Positions 1 through 6,178 of a DNA stretch of 7,241 nucleotides are shown here, piece by piece. Below the pieces are notes generated by a model. That model was not told the origin of the DNA. It worked only from the letters and a program-made list of their open reading frames with translations, and did not search any database. Both the position numbers and the translations under genes were made by a program. Within the stretch, counting starts at the first letter, position 1. Every line of letters begins with the position of its first letter. This DNA is from Tannerellaceae bacterium (GTDB taxonomy: Bacteria; Bacteroidota; Bacteroidia; Bacteroidales; Tannerellaceae): the NCBI GenBank assembly GCA_031273385.1, contig JAISRY010000179.1, forward strand, positions 1 through 7,241. The letters run 5' to 3'.

Positions 1-3000
1 CCCATGGCGATCTGTGCGACGTATACATAGCCGTATGTTGAGGCGATCAGCCCAAGGTCTTTCTTGCGGATACGCTTACCCGAAGCGGCGAACTTGGCGA
101 TCGCGCCGACGGGCGTCGCTTTTGACGACTGGCCGCCGGTATTGGAATACACTTCCGTATCGAGTACCAGCACGTTGACGTCACGTCCCGACGCCAAGAC
201 ATGATCCAGCCCGCCGAATCCGATATCGTACGACGCACCGTCGCCGCCAATGATCCATTGCGAGCGTTTTACCAGGTAGGGGCTGAGTTCAGCCAGTTGC
301 CGGCCTGTCTCACATTCGGGGTTTTGCGCGGCGTATTCCTTGAGCAGCGGCGTAAGCACGGCGGCAAGCTCTTTGGTCTTCTCGGCCTCGTTGCGGTGGG
401 CGATCCAGTCGCCGAACAGGGCTTTAATCTCTGCGGGGGCATTGTCGCCTGCCATGACTTCCTGCATGAGGCGAACAATGCGTTCGCGCATCGTGTCGAC
501 GGCCAGGTTCATCCCCATACCGTATTCCGCGAAATCTTCAAACAGGGAGTTCGCCCATGCCGGCCCATGTCCGTTTTCCGCTACCGTATAGGGGGTGGAG
601 GGTACCGAGCCGGAATAGATGGAAGAACATCCGGTCGCGTTCGCAATCATCTGCCGTTCGCCAAACAGCTGGGTAAGGAGCTTCACATAAGGCGTTTCAC
701 CGCAACCGGAGCAGGCGCCCGAAAACTCAAACAGCGGCGTGGCGAATTGCGAGTTTTTCACGTTCGCCTGCACATTCACCAGGTGTTGTTTGCTCTTCAC
801 GCCGTCGGCGCAATATTCCCAGGCGGGGACTTCCGTCATCTGGCTTTCGAGGGTGGCCATTTCCAACGCCTTACCCTGCTTGTTGCCCGGGCATACATCC
901 ACGCAGTTGCCGCAACCCAGGCAGTCCAGTACGGAGACCTGGATACGGAACGCCATGCCGTCGAACTGTTTCCCGATCGCTTTCAGCGTCTTATTGAACG
1001 GCGCCTTTTCCTGTTCGGCCTGATCCAGCACAAACGGGCGGATAGAGGCGTGGGGACATACGTAGGCACACTTGTTGCACTGGATGCAATTCGCCGGTTC
1101 CCAGACAGGCACGTGCGAGGCGACGCCGCGCTTTTCGTACTTGGCCGTTCCCTGCCGCCATGTCCCGTCTTCTATCCCCGTAAAGGTGGAGACAGGCAAC
1201 AGGTCGCCATCCTGTGCATTGATGACGTTCACTACGTTTTCGATAAACGCGGGCGCCTCTTTCCTGTCGCTGGCTTCGTCGGGGAGGTCGGCCCATTCCG
1301 GTTTGACGGTCAATTGGCTGTAAGCCCCGCCCTGGTCGACTGCCGCATAGTTTTTGTTGACGATATCTTCCCCCTTGTTGCCATACGACTTGACGATGAA
1401 TTTCTTCATCTGTTCGATCGCCAGGTCTACGGGGATCACGCCGGTAATGCGGAAGAATGCCGATTGGAGGATGGTATTGGTGCGGTTGCCCAACCCGATC
1501 TCTTCCGCAATCTTGGTGGCGTTCATATAGAAAACCGTGATATTCTTCTTCGCAAAGTAACGTTTGATCTTGTTGGGCAGGTTCTTCTCCAGCTCTTCCG
1601 CGTTCCAAATGGTGTTCAGGAGGAATGTACCGTTGGAGCGAAGCCCGCGCGTAACGTCATACATCCTTAAATAGGCCTGTACGTGGCAGGCCACGAAATT
1701 GGGGGTATTCACCAGGTAGGTCGAACGGATCGGGTCGTCGCCGAAGCGGAGGTGCGAACAGGTGAAACCGCCCGACTTCTTCGAGTCGTACGAGAAATAG
1801 GCCTGGCAGTATTTATCGGTGTTATCGCCGATAATCTTCACCGAGTTCTTGTTTGCGCCGACTGTCCCGTCTGCGCCCAAGCCATAGAATTTGGCTTCGA
1901 ACATCCCCTCGCCGCCCAGCGCGATCTCCTCTTTCTGGGGAAGCGAAGTAAAGGTCACATCATCCGTTATACCGATCGTAAAGCCGTTCTTCGGCAGGGG
2001 CAGCGACAGGTTTTCATAAACGGACAGTATCTGTGCCGGAGTGGTATCTTTCGACGATAAGCCATAACGTCCACCGACGATAAACGGGGCGTTCTCCTGT
2101 CCGTAGAAACAGTCCTTTACATCCAGGTACAGCGGTTCGCCGTTCGCTCCCGGCTCTTTGGTACGGTCGAGGACGGCGATCCTTTTTGCCGTCGCGGGTA
2201 CGGCTGCAAGGAAATGCTTGGCCGAGAACGGACGGTATAGATGGACGGCGACCAACCCGACCTTTTCACCCTGCTCCGTCAGGTAATCAATAGCTTCGCG
2301 GATGGCTTCGGTAGCCGAACCCATGGCGATGATGACGCGATCGGCATCCTCTGCGCCGTAATAGTCGAACAGGCCGTATTTACGCCCGGTAATCGCCGAC
2401 AGCTCGTTCATGTATTCTTCGACGATGGCGGGGACGGCTTCGTAGTAGGGGTTGCACGCCTCCCTGTGCTGGAAAAAGGCGTCGGGGTTTTCGGCCATAC
2501 CGCGTGCGACGGGATGTTCGGGGTTTAACGAGCGGGCGCGGAACCCGGCCAATGCTTCCCGGTCGATCAGGTGCGCCACGTCTTCGTTCGCCAGCGCTTC
2601 GATTTTCTGTATCTCATGCGAAGTACGGAAACCGTCGAAGAAGTTGACGAACGGTATGCGGGATTTGATCGTCGCCAAATGGGCGACGGCGGCCAAATCC
2701 ATCACCTCCTGTACCGAGCCCTCGGCCAGCATGGCAAACCCCGTCTGCCGGCAAGCCATCACATCCTGATGGTCGCCGAAGATCGAAAGCGCATGCGAAG
2801 CGAGCGTACGGGCGGAAACGTGGAATACGCACGGCAACAACTCGCCGGCAATCTTATACATGTTCGGAATCATCAGCAACAAACCCTGCGAAGCGGTATA
2901 CGTGGTGGTCAATGCACCGGCTTGCAACGAGCCGTGGACGGCGCCGGCGGCTCCCCCCTCCGACTGCATTTCCTGTACCAATACTGTTTCGCCAAAAATG

Positions 3001-3155
3001 TTTTTACGGCCAGCGGCAGCCCATTCGTCGACGTATTCTGCCATCGTGGATGATGGCGTAATGGGGTATATCGCCGCCACTTCGCTAAACATATAGGATA
3101 TATGCGCGGCAGCCTGATTCCCATCACACGTTAGAAATTTCTTCTTTTTCGTCAT
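1..3155 (-). CDS. nifJ: Pyruvate:ferredoxin (flavodoxin) oxidoreductase, 3' end cut off by window edge
   Basis: The enzyme decarboxylates pyruvate with CoA to acetyl-CoA and CO2 and reduces ferredoxin in the cytoplasm. The frame stays open from the ATG at 3155 to base 1, giving 1051 complete codons. Family members have roughly 1170-1200 residues, so the last ~130 are missing. Visible landmarks are the N-terminal pyruvate-binding segment YPITPSS (30-36) and the FHVSAR and FGDHQDVMACRQTGFAML stretches (111-143). A domain with GLGADGTVGANK (425-436) follows. Two 4Fe-4S motifs come next, with Cys690/693/696/700 and Cys745/748/751/755. The TPP domain has CSGCGE (815-820), Cys843, GGDG (970-973) and NTGGQSSKATP (1005-1015). 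A further cluster-binding Cys expected near the C-terminus is out of view. The start gives MTKKKKFLTCDGN, the usual N-terminus of this family. The ATPase gene upstream ends 41 bases away on the same strand. I see no convincing TAnnTTTG promoter in that gap, so read-through from the ATPase gene is possible. Confidence 0.97.
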   Translation of the reverse strand, partial: MTKKKKFLTCDGNQAAAHISYMFSEVAAIYPITPSSTMAEYVDEWAAAGRKNIFGETVLVQEMQSEGGAAGAVHGSLQAGALTTTYTASQGLLLMIPNMYKIAGELLPCVFHVSARTLASHALSIFGDHQDVMACRQTGFAMLAEGSVQEVMDLAAVAHLATIKSRIPFVNFFDGFRTSHEIQKIEALANEDVAHLIDREALAGFRARSLNPEHPVARGMAENPDAFFQHREACNPYYEAVPAIVEEYMNELSAITGRKYGLFDYYGAEDADRVIIAMGSATEAIREAIDYLTEQGEKVGLVAVHLYRPFSAKHFLAAVPATAKRIAVLDRTKEPGANGEPLYLDVKDCFYGQENAPFIVGGRYGLSSKDTTPAQILSVYENLSLPLPKNGFTIGITDDVTFTSLPQKEEIALGGEGMFEAKFYGLGADGTVGANKNSVKIIGDNTDKYCQAYFSYDSKKSGGFTCSHLRFGDDPIRSTYLVNTPNFVACHVQAYLRMYDVTRGLRSNGTFLLNTIWNAEELEKNLPNKIKRYFAKKNITVFYMNATKIAEEIGLGNRTNTILQSAFFRITGVIPVDLAIEQMKKFIVKSYGNKGEDIVNKNYAAVDQGGAYSQLTVKPEWADLPDEASDRKEAPAFIENVVNVINAQDGDLLPVSTFTGIEDGTWRQGTAKYEKRGVASHVPVWEPANCIQCNKCAYVCPHASIRPFVLDQAEQEKAPFNKTLKAIGKQFDGMAFRIQVSVLDCLGCGNCVDVCPGNKQGKALEMATLESQMTEVPAWEYCADGVKSKQHLVNVQANVKNSQFATPLFEFSGACSGCGETPYVKLLTQLFGERQMIANATGCSSIYSGSVPSTPYTVAENGHGPAWANSLFEDFAEYGMGMNLAVDTMRERIVRLMQEVMAGDNAPAEIKALFGDWIAHRNEAEKTKELAAVLTPLLKEYAAQNPECETGRQLAELSPYLVKRSQWIIGGDGASYDIGFGGLDHVLASGRDVNVLVLDTEVYSNTGGQSSKATPVGAIAKFAASGKRIRKKDLGLIASTYGYVYVAQIAM

Positions 3156-3196
3156 TTTAAGATAATTATTTAAGTAACACTATATTTTCGGTATAA

Positions 3197-4375
3197 TCAA
3201 TATAAAAAGCCAAACAGCCAGAGGGGGATCAGATTCTCCCCTCCCGCCCCCGTCTTGTCTACGGCATAATATACGTCCGGATTGTTCCGTACCCGCAGGG
3301 ATTCTTCAATCCTGAAATGGTAGGTACGGTCGATCATAAAATGGGTATTCTTCGTCCCCATATTGACATGATGATCCTTGTGGAGCATATTATAGAAAAA
3401 GGTCTCACGCACCGCCTGGGGGTTCACATCCGACGGACGGATGGGAAACATCAGGTTGGAATTGTGCATATACACTTTTGCCGGTTTCTTGGGGAAACGC
3501 TCCCCATCCAGGTACAGCATATCTGTCAACCTCGCATCCGTCAGGTACTTGATGTAATTCATGACCGTCGCCCGGCTGGTCTCTATATCTTTGCTCAACT
3601 GACTGATATTCGGGACGCCCGGTGCGCTGATGGCCAATAGATAGAGCAGTTTCCTGAGCTTGGGCAGATAGCTTTGTTCGATCTGCTTGATGTACAACAC
3701 GTCGACTTCCAGCATCATGTTCATGGTCTTCAGCAGGTTCTCCGAAAAGTTCCTCTTCTCAAGGAAAAAAGGATAATAGCCGTGATGCAGGTAATCCTGG
3801 AAGAATGGCATCGGCTTCACCTTTGAACAGATCGAATCCGCTATGGCCGTATGATCCCTGATGATCTCTTCCAGCGAATAGACGGGATAGGCCGTCTTTG
3901 CCATCAGGTTCAGGTATTCGCGAAAGGAGAAACCGCGCAGGTTGTAGGAGGCGACAAGCCCCGACAGGTCGGGGTTCTCCTCTTTCAGGCGCATAACGGA
4001 TGAACCTGAAAAGACAATGCGTATATCCGGATAGTGATCATAGCAATACCGCAGCTCCTTTGACCAGTCGGGGTATTTAAACACCTGGTCGATCAACAGC
4101 GCCTTTCCTCCCTTAGCCCTAAATTCCTCAATGAAATCGACGAGCGTGCGTTCCGTGAAATAGAAATGGTTCAGGTTGATATAGAGGCATTCCCTGTTGT
4201 CCCTGCCGAAAAACTCGCGGGCATACTCCAATAGAAAAGTCGTCTTCCCAACGCCCCTCGATCCCTTAATGCCGATCAAACGGTCGTTCCAATTGATCTC
4301 ATCCATCAATTGTCGTTTGACGGGTGAAGAAGTATGTTCAAGCAGGTAGTTATGTGTCCGATAAAATGTTTCCAT
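3197..4375 (-). CDS. AAA-family ATPase with C-terminal DUF4143-like domain (Bacteroidetes expanded family), divergent
   Basis: This 392-residue protein is complete, from ATG at 4375 to TGA at 3197-3199. Walker A is GSRGVGKT (38-45). The Walker B strand is KALLIDQV (91-98), and a sensor-like VFSGSS lies at 121-126. GFSFREYL (148-155) and HGYYPFFLE (198-206) are hallmarks of the AAA_14/DUF4143-type ATPases. A winged-helix-like stretch spans about 236-285, with SQLSKDIETSRATVMNYIKYL as its recognition part. The C-terminus IPLWLFGFLY (383-392) is typical of a family present in many copies per Bacteroides genome. Its function is not established; DNA-binding or toxin-like roles have been suggested for relatives. 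Three positions differ from the family as I remember it. Walker B has Asp-Gln rather than Asp-Glu. DLSGLVASY (136-144) lacks an arginine pair. The C-terminal nuclease-like motif reads THFMID where relatives have GDFLVD. A promoter fits just upstream. nifJ follows 41 bases downstream, and the lipoprotein gene diverges. Confidence 0.9.
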   Translation of the reverse strand: METFYRTHNYLLEHTSSPVKRQLMDEINWNDRLIGIKGSRGVGKTTFLLEYAREFFGRDNRECLYINLNHFYFTERTLVDFIEEFRAKGGKALLIDQVFKYPDWSKELRYCYDHYPDIRIVFSGSSVMRLKEENPDLSGLVASYNLRGFSFREYLNLMAKTAYPVYSLEEIIRDHTAIADSICSKVKPMPFFQDYLHHGYYPFFLEKRNFSENLLKTMNMMLEVDVLYIKQIEQSYLPKLRKLLYLLAISAPGVPNISQLSKDIETSRATVMNYIKYLTDARLTDMLYLDGERFPKKPAKVYMHNSNLMFPIRPSDVNPQAVRETFFYNMLHKDHHVNMGTKNTHFMIDRTYHFRIEESLRVRNNPDVYYAVDKTGAGGENLIPLWLFGFLY

Positions 4376-4398
4376 AACGAATGGCTCTAAATAGGTGA

Positions 4399-4429
4399 CA
4401 AAAGTAATGAAATTATTCTTGATTGCAAT
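4399..4429 (-). promoter_or_regulatory. Bacteroidetes-type promoter for the AAA ATPase gene
   Basis: On the minus strand, TACTTTTG (4406-4399) matches the Bacteroidetes -7 consensus TAnnTTTG exactly. ATTG (4429-4426) lies 19 bases upstream and matches three of four bases of the -33 element TTTG. The expected transcript would start about 15-18 bases before the ATG at 4375. The -33 half sits in an 8-base palindrome ATTGCAAT (4422-4429), and another GCAAT follows at 4439-4443. These could be an operator or chance. Confidence 0.65.
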
Positions 4430-4525
4430 ACCGAGATAGCAATTTTAGTATTTTTCCTCTTTTGTAAAACAATTTGCCCTACTTGCTTGTTCTATATATA
4501 CAAAGAAGAAAAAGAGAAGAAAAAG

Positions 4526-5497
4526 ATGAGAACAAGATATATTTTTATAGCGATGGCTTCCATGGCATTCCTGTTTGCGGGTTGTAGCATGGAAGAAAAG
4601 GAGGATAGGCACACCGGCCCGTATGACCCGTCGGACATACCTGTCCTTTTCAATGCCGGACTACCCACGACCCGCACGACCGGCTCGGGCGAAGAGCAAA
4701 GCGAATGGGAAATAGGGGACTCCATCGGCATCTATATGGTGGAGGGAACGAAAGCGTTTACGCCGGCCTCCATTCTGGCGGAGAACAAGAAATATGTAGC
4801 CATCAACGTCAATGCGCAGAACGCAGACTTCACATGGGCCGAATCCGGGGATAAGATGTACTACCCCAAGGATGCCGCTCAGACGGTGAAGTTTTATGCC
4901 TATTACCCCTACACTTCCGCGATCAACAACCTCAACTATGACATCTCGGTTCCCTCCGCACAGGACTACACGATGCAGGGAACGCTCGACATCCTCTACA
5001 ATACGGAGCTGAGAGAGTGGAACAAAACCTCCGGAAACGCGGTGCTGAGGTTTAGCCACAAAATGGTCAAACTCGTCTTCCACATCACCGATGGAAGTAC
5101 GACGCCGGGAACGTTTACCGACGGCCTCGTCATGACGGTCAGCAGTATGTACGAAGCCGGGACGTTGAGCCTGGTAAGCGGAACCGTCAAAAACTCCACG
5201 ACGACGCGCATCGTCGTCCGTCCCCATATCACGGTCTTTAGTGCGACATCAGCCATGGCCGAAGCGATCGTACTACCCGTCACCGACGTAGTAAAAGACC
5301 AGGTGATGGTGACATTCACCAAAACCGGCGCCCCCAACACCTTCGAAGCCAGCCTCCCCCCCGTACAAGGCTCCAACCAACTCGAGTCGGGAAACCGCTA
5401 CATCTACGACGTCAACCTGCGAGACCGCACCGTCACCATCTCCGGCATCATCGAAGACTGGGACGACAAACAAGGCCCCATCATCAACCCCTCCTGA
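4526..5497 (+). CDS. Fimbrillin-family (Mfa-like) lipoprotein
   Basis: This is a 323-residue secreted lipoprotein of the fimbrillin/Mfa-like family, whose members are surface-exposed or pilus-associated in Bacteroidales. A hydrophobic signal runs over residues 5-18 and ends in the lipobox FAGC with the acylated Cys at 20. An acidic stretch SMEEKED follows, as is common in exported Bacteroidetes lipoproteins. Family landmarks are TTRTTGSG (48-55), W61-E-I-G-D-S-I-G-I-Y (61-70), YYPKD (112-116), KFYAYYPY (122-129), LRFSHKMVKLVF (174-185), GNRYIYDVNL (289-298) and a final IIEDW (308-312). I chose the ATG at 4526 because it gives a clean signal peptide after the purine-rich leader AGAGAAGAAAAAG. 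A TTG at 4487 would add 13 charged residues before the signal. No other fimbrial gene (anchor, tip or assembly) is in view, so it may be a lone surface lipoprotein. The last ~60 codons are strikingly C-rich at third positions. The 14-base repeat begins at its stop codon. Confidence 0.88.
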   Translation: MRTRYIFIAMASMAFLFAGCSMEEKEDRHTGPYDPSDIPVLFNAGLPTTRTTGSGEEQSEWEIGDSIGIYMVEGTKAFTPASILAENKKYVAINVNAQNADFTWAESGDKMYYPKDAAQTVKFYAYYPYTSAINNLNYDISVPSAQDYTMQGTLDILYNTELREWNKTSGNAVLRFSHKMVKLVFHITDGSTTPGTFTDGLVMTVSSMYEAGTLSLVSGTVKNSTTTRIVVRPHITVFSATSAMAEAIVLPVTDVVKDQVMVTFTKTGAPNTFEASLPPVQGSNQLESGNRYIYDVNLRDRTVTISGIIEDWDDKQGPIINPS

Positions 5498-5540
5498 ACA
5501 GTGAACAACGAACAGTGAACAACGAATAGTGAATAGTGAA
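5496..5540. repeat. 14-base tandem repeat overlapping the lipoprotein stop codon
   Basis: GAACAGTGAACAAC occurs twice without a mismatch (5496-5509 and 5510-5523). It continues as a degenerate GAATAGTGAATAGTGAA (5524-5540). The first unit overlaps the TGA stop (5495-5497). Similar GTGAACAA-type strings are familiar to me from Bacteroidetes intergenic DNA. No function is known to me. Confidence 0.85.
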
Positions 5541-5552
5541 AGTTTCACTGTA

Positions 5553-5574
5553 GAGACGTTGCCTGCAACGTCTC
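5553..5574. repeat. 10+10 palindrome, interspersed-repeat type
   Basis: GAGACGTTGC (5553-5562) and GCAACGTCTC (5565-5574) are perfect inverted copies with CT between them. A smaller inverted pair, GTGAAA/TTTCAC, lies just upstream at about 5536-5548. A near-identical GAGACGTTGCnnGCAACGTCTC string recurs in intergenic DNA of many Bacteroidetes, from memory. No T-run follows, so an intrinsic terminator is unlikely, though the hairpin could stabilise the 3' end of the lipoprotein mRNA. Confidence 0.75.
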
Positions 5575-5592
5575 CGATCGAGAGGGCGGTAA

Positions 5593-5716
5593 GAGTATGC
5601 ATCCTTTCCCGAAAGAGTATGCATCCTTTCCCGAAAGAGTATGCATCCTTTCCCGAAAGAGTATGCATCCTTTTCTGAAAGAGTATGCATCCTTTTCTGA
5701 AAGAGTATGCATACTC
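5593..5716. repeat. 22-base tandem array, six copies, closing in a perfect palindrome
   Basis: GAGTATGCAT occurs at 5593, 5615, 5637, 5659, 5681 and 5703, a strict 22-base period. The five linkers come in two kinds: CCTTTCCCGAAA in the first three and CCTTTTCTGAAA in the last two. Each linker with its flanking base gives CTTT-N4-AAAG, and both base changes fall in the N4. The core contains the palindrome ATGCAT. The last copy extends to GAGTATGCATACTC (5703-5716), a 14-base perfect palindrome. There are no unique spacers. The two linker kinds lie in blocks, which suggests growth by slippage or unequal exchange. Confidence 0.95.
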
Positions 5717-5739
5717 TCCCGAATCCGCGCGAGCGGGGT

Positions 5740-5788
5740 GTCATTGCGAGTACCCAATAAACCAGGTTTATCAAAAAGGGAAATGACG
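5740..5788. repeat. Hairpin element 1 of the GTCATT/AATGAC series
   Basis: The element starts GTCATTGCGAG and ends AATGACG, so its outer ends are inverted. Inside, ATAAACC/GGTTTAT form an inner inverted pair, with CCC and GGG flanking it. It is a near-copy of element 2 (5830-5880), differing by a few substitutions and a one-base gap in the G-run. Confidence 0.85.
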
Positions 5789-5829
5789 GCGATAGCGTGA
5801 TTTCCAGACGATTACAATCAAGTGGTGCC

Positions 5830-5880
5830 CGTCATTGCGAGTGCCCAATAAACTGCGTTTATCAAAAAGGGGAAATGACG
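5830..5880. repeat. Hairpin element 2 of the GTCATT/AATGAC series
   Basis: It is bounded by CGTCATT (5830-5836) and AATGACG (5874-5880). The inner pair is ATAAAC/GTTTAT around TGC. The loop triplet differs from element 1 (TGC against CAG) while the ATAAAC/GTTTAT arms are the same in both. Its ACTGCGTTTAT (5852-5862) is also the exact reverse complement of bases 5922-5932 in element 3. Confidence 0.85.
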
Positions 5881-5932
5881 AGAATTGATTGATTTTTAGC
5901 CGATTGTAAATTCTCGTCATTATAAACGCAGT
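5852..5932. repeat. Long imperfect foldback spanning elements 2 and 3
   Basis: ACTGCGTTTAT (5852-5862) pairs with ATAAACGCAGT (5922-5932), and AATGACGAGAATT (5874-5886) pairs with AATTCTCGTCATT (5909-5921). That is 24 paired bases, with an 11-base bulge on the left side only (5863-5873) and a 22-base loop. It competes with the hairpins of the individual elements. Confidence 0.75.
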
Positions 5933-5997
5933 GAAGCAATCCAGAAGTGCCACACACAGACACACCTCTGGATTGCTTCACTGCGTTCGCAATGACG
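5915..5997. repeat. Hairpin element 3, long-arm form with AACGCAGTGAAGCAATCC core
   Basis: The left arm (5915-5949) and right arm (5965-5997) are inverted copies, with a 21-base perfect core at 5925-5945 and 5967-5987. The outer ends are CGTCATT and AATGACG. The arms differ only at three bases next to CGTCATT (ATA against GCG) and near the CA-rich loop. The string GTCATTGCGAACGCAGTGAA is of a kind I recognise as an interspersed repeat in many bacterial genomes. Confidence 0.9.
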
Positions 5998-6034
5998 GAT
6001 ACTATTCGGTGATTTTCATACGATTATGATTCGT

Positions 6035-6069
6035 CGTCATTATAACGCAGTGAAGCAATCCAGAGGTGG
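6035..6069 (+). repeat. Half hairpin element 4 (left arm only)
   Basis: This is a direct copy of the left arm of element 3, from CGTCATT (6035-6041) through the same 21-base core (6044-6064) to GGTGG. One A is missing after CGTCATTATA. No right arm follows, so the series ends in a truncated element about 110 bases before the DUF4062 gene. Confidence 0.85.
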
Positions 6070-6145
6070 CCTTTATTCTCCCACCATTTGAAAAGGGATC
6101 CTGGATCAATTGCATACAAAAGGGTGGCAATCCAAAAATATTTCA

Positions 6146-6153
6146 TACTTTTG
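6146..6153 (+). promoter_or_regulatory. Bacteroidetes-type -7 element for the DUF4062-NTPase gene
   Basis: TACTTTTG matches TAnnTTTG exactly and ends 25 bases before the ATG at 6179, so the leader would be about 20 bases. I find no good TTTG at the expected -33 distance. The promoter is therefore supported by one element only. The same octamer serves the ATPase gene at 4399-4406. Confidence 0.5.
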
Positions 6154-6178
6154 TTTGGAACAACCGATCCGATATGTT

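Larger units (their letters stand above)
5498..6178. other. Gene-free, repeat-dense intergenic region
   Basis: About 680 bases separate the lipoprotein stop from the start of the DUF4062 gene. They hold, in order, a short tandem repeat, a palindrome, the 22-base array, a hairpin series and about 110 bases of leader with a -7 element. Open frames cross parts of it on both strands, but they only reflect the absence of stops in the repeats. I see no tRNA, no rRNA, and no hairpin followed by a T-run that would make a standard terminator. Confidence 0.85.

Noticed and set aside
991..1608. A 205-codon minus-strand open frame in another frame of nifJ
   Set aside because: Highly charged Arg/Gln-rich product with no domain, overlapping the PFOR ferredoxin region; a frame shadow.
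201..1670. A 489-codon plus-strand open frame
   Set aside because: It lies wholly antisense to nifJ, whose minus-strand translation is a textbook match with intact cofactor motifs. The plus-strand product has no recognisable domain and is low in complexity (Arg/Val/Phe-rich), a usual shadow in GC-rich genes.
4487..4525. Upstream TTG start for the lipoprotein
   Set aside because: It would place 13 mostly charged residues before the signal peptide, while the ATG at 4526 gives a normal lipoprotein signal behind a purine-rich leader.
5536..5574. Intrinsic terminator after the lipoprotein gene
   Set aside because: The 10+10 palindrome is not followed by a T-run on either strand and fits an interspersed repeat better.
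5273..5774. Minus-strand open frames giving repetitive peptides such as KGCILFRERMHTLSGKDAYS
   Set aside because: The 22-base unit is not a multiple of three and lacks stops in all three minus frames, so any frame is open across it. The peptide is a by-product of the repeat, with no ribosome-binding context and no non-repetitive domain.
5593..6069. CRISPR array
   Set aside because: The 22-base array has no unique spacers. In the hairpin series the repeats vary and the spacers are related to each other, the opposite of CRISPR. No cas gene is present.
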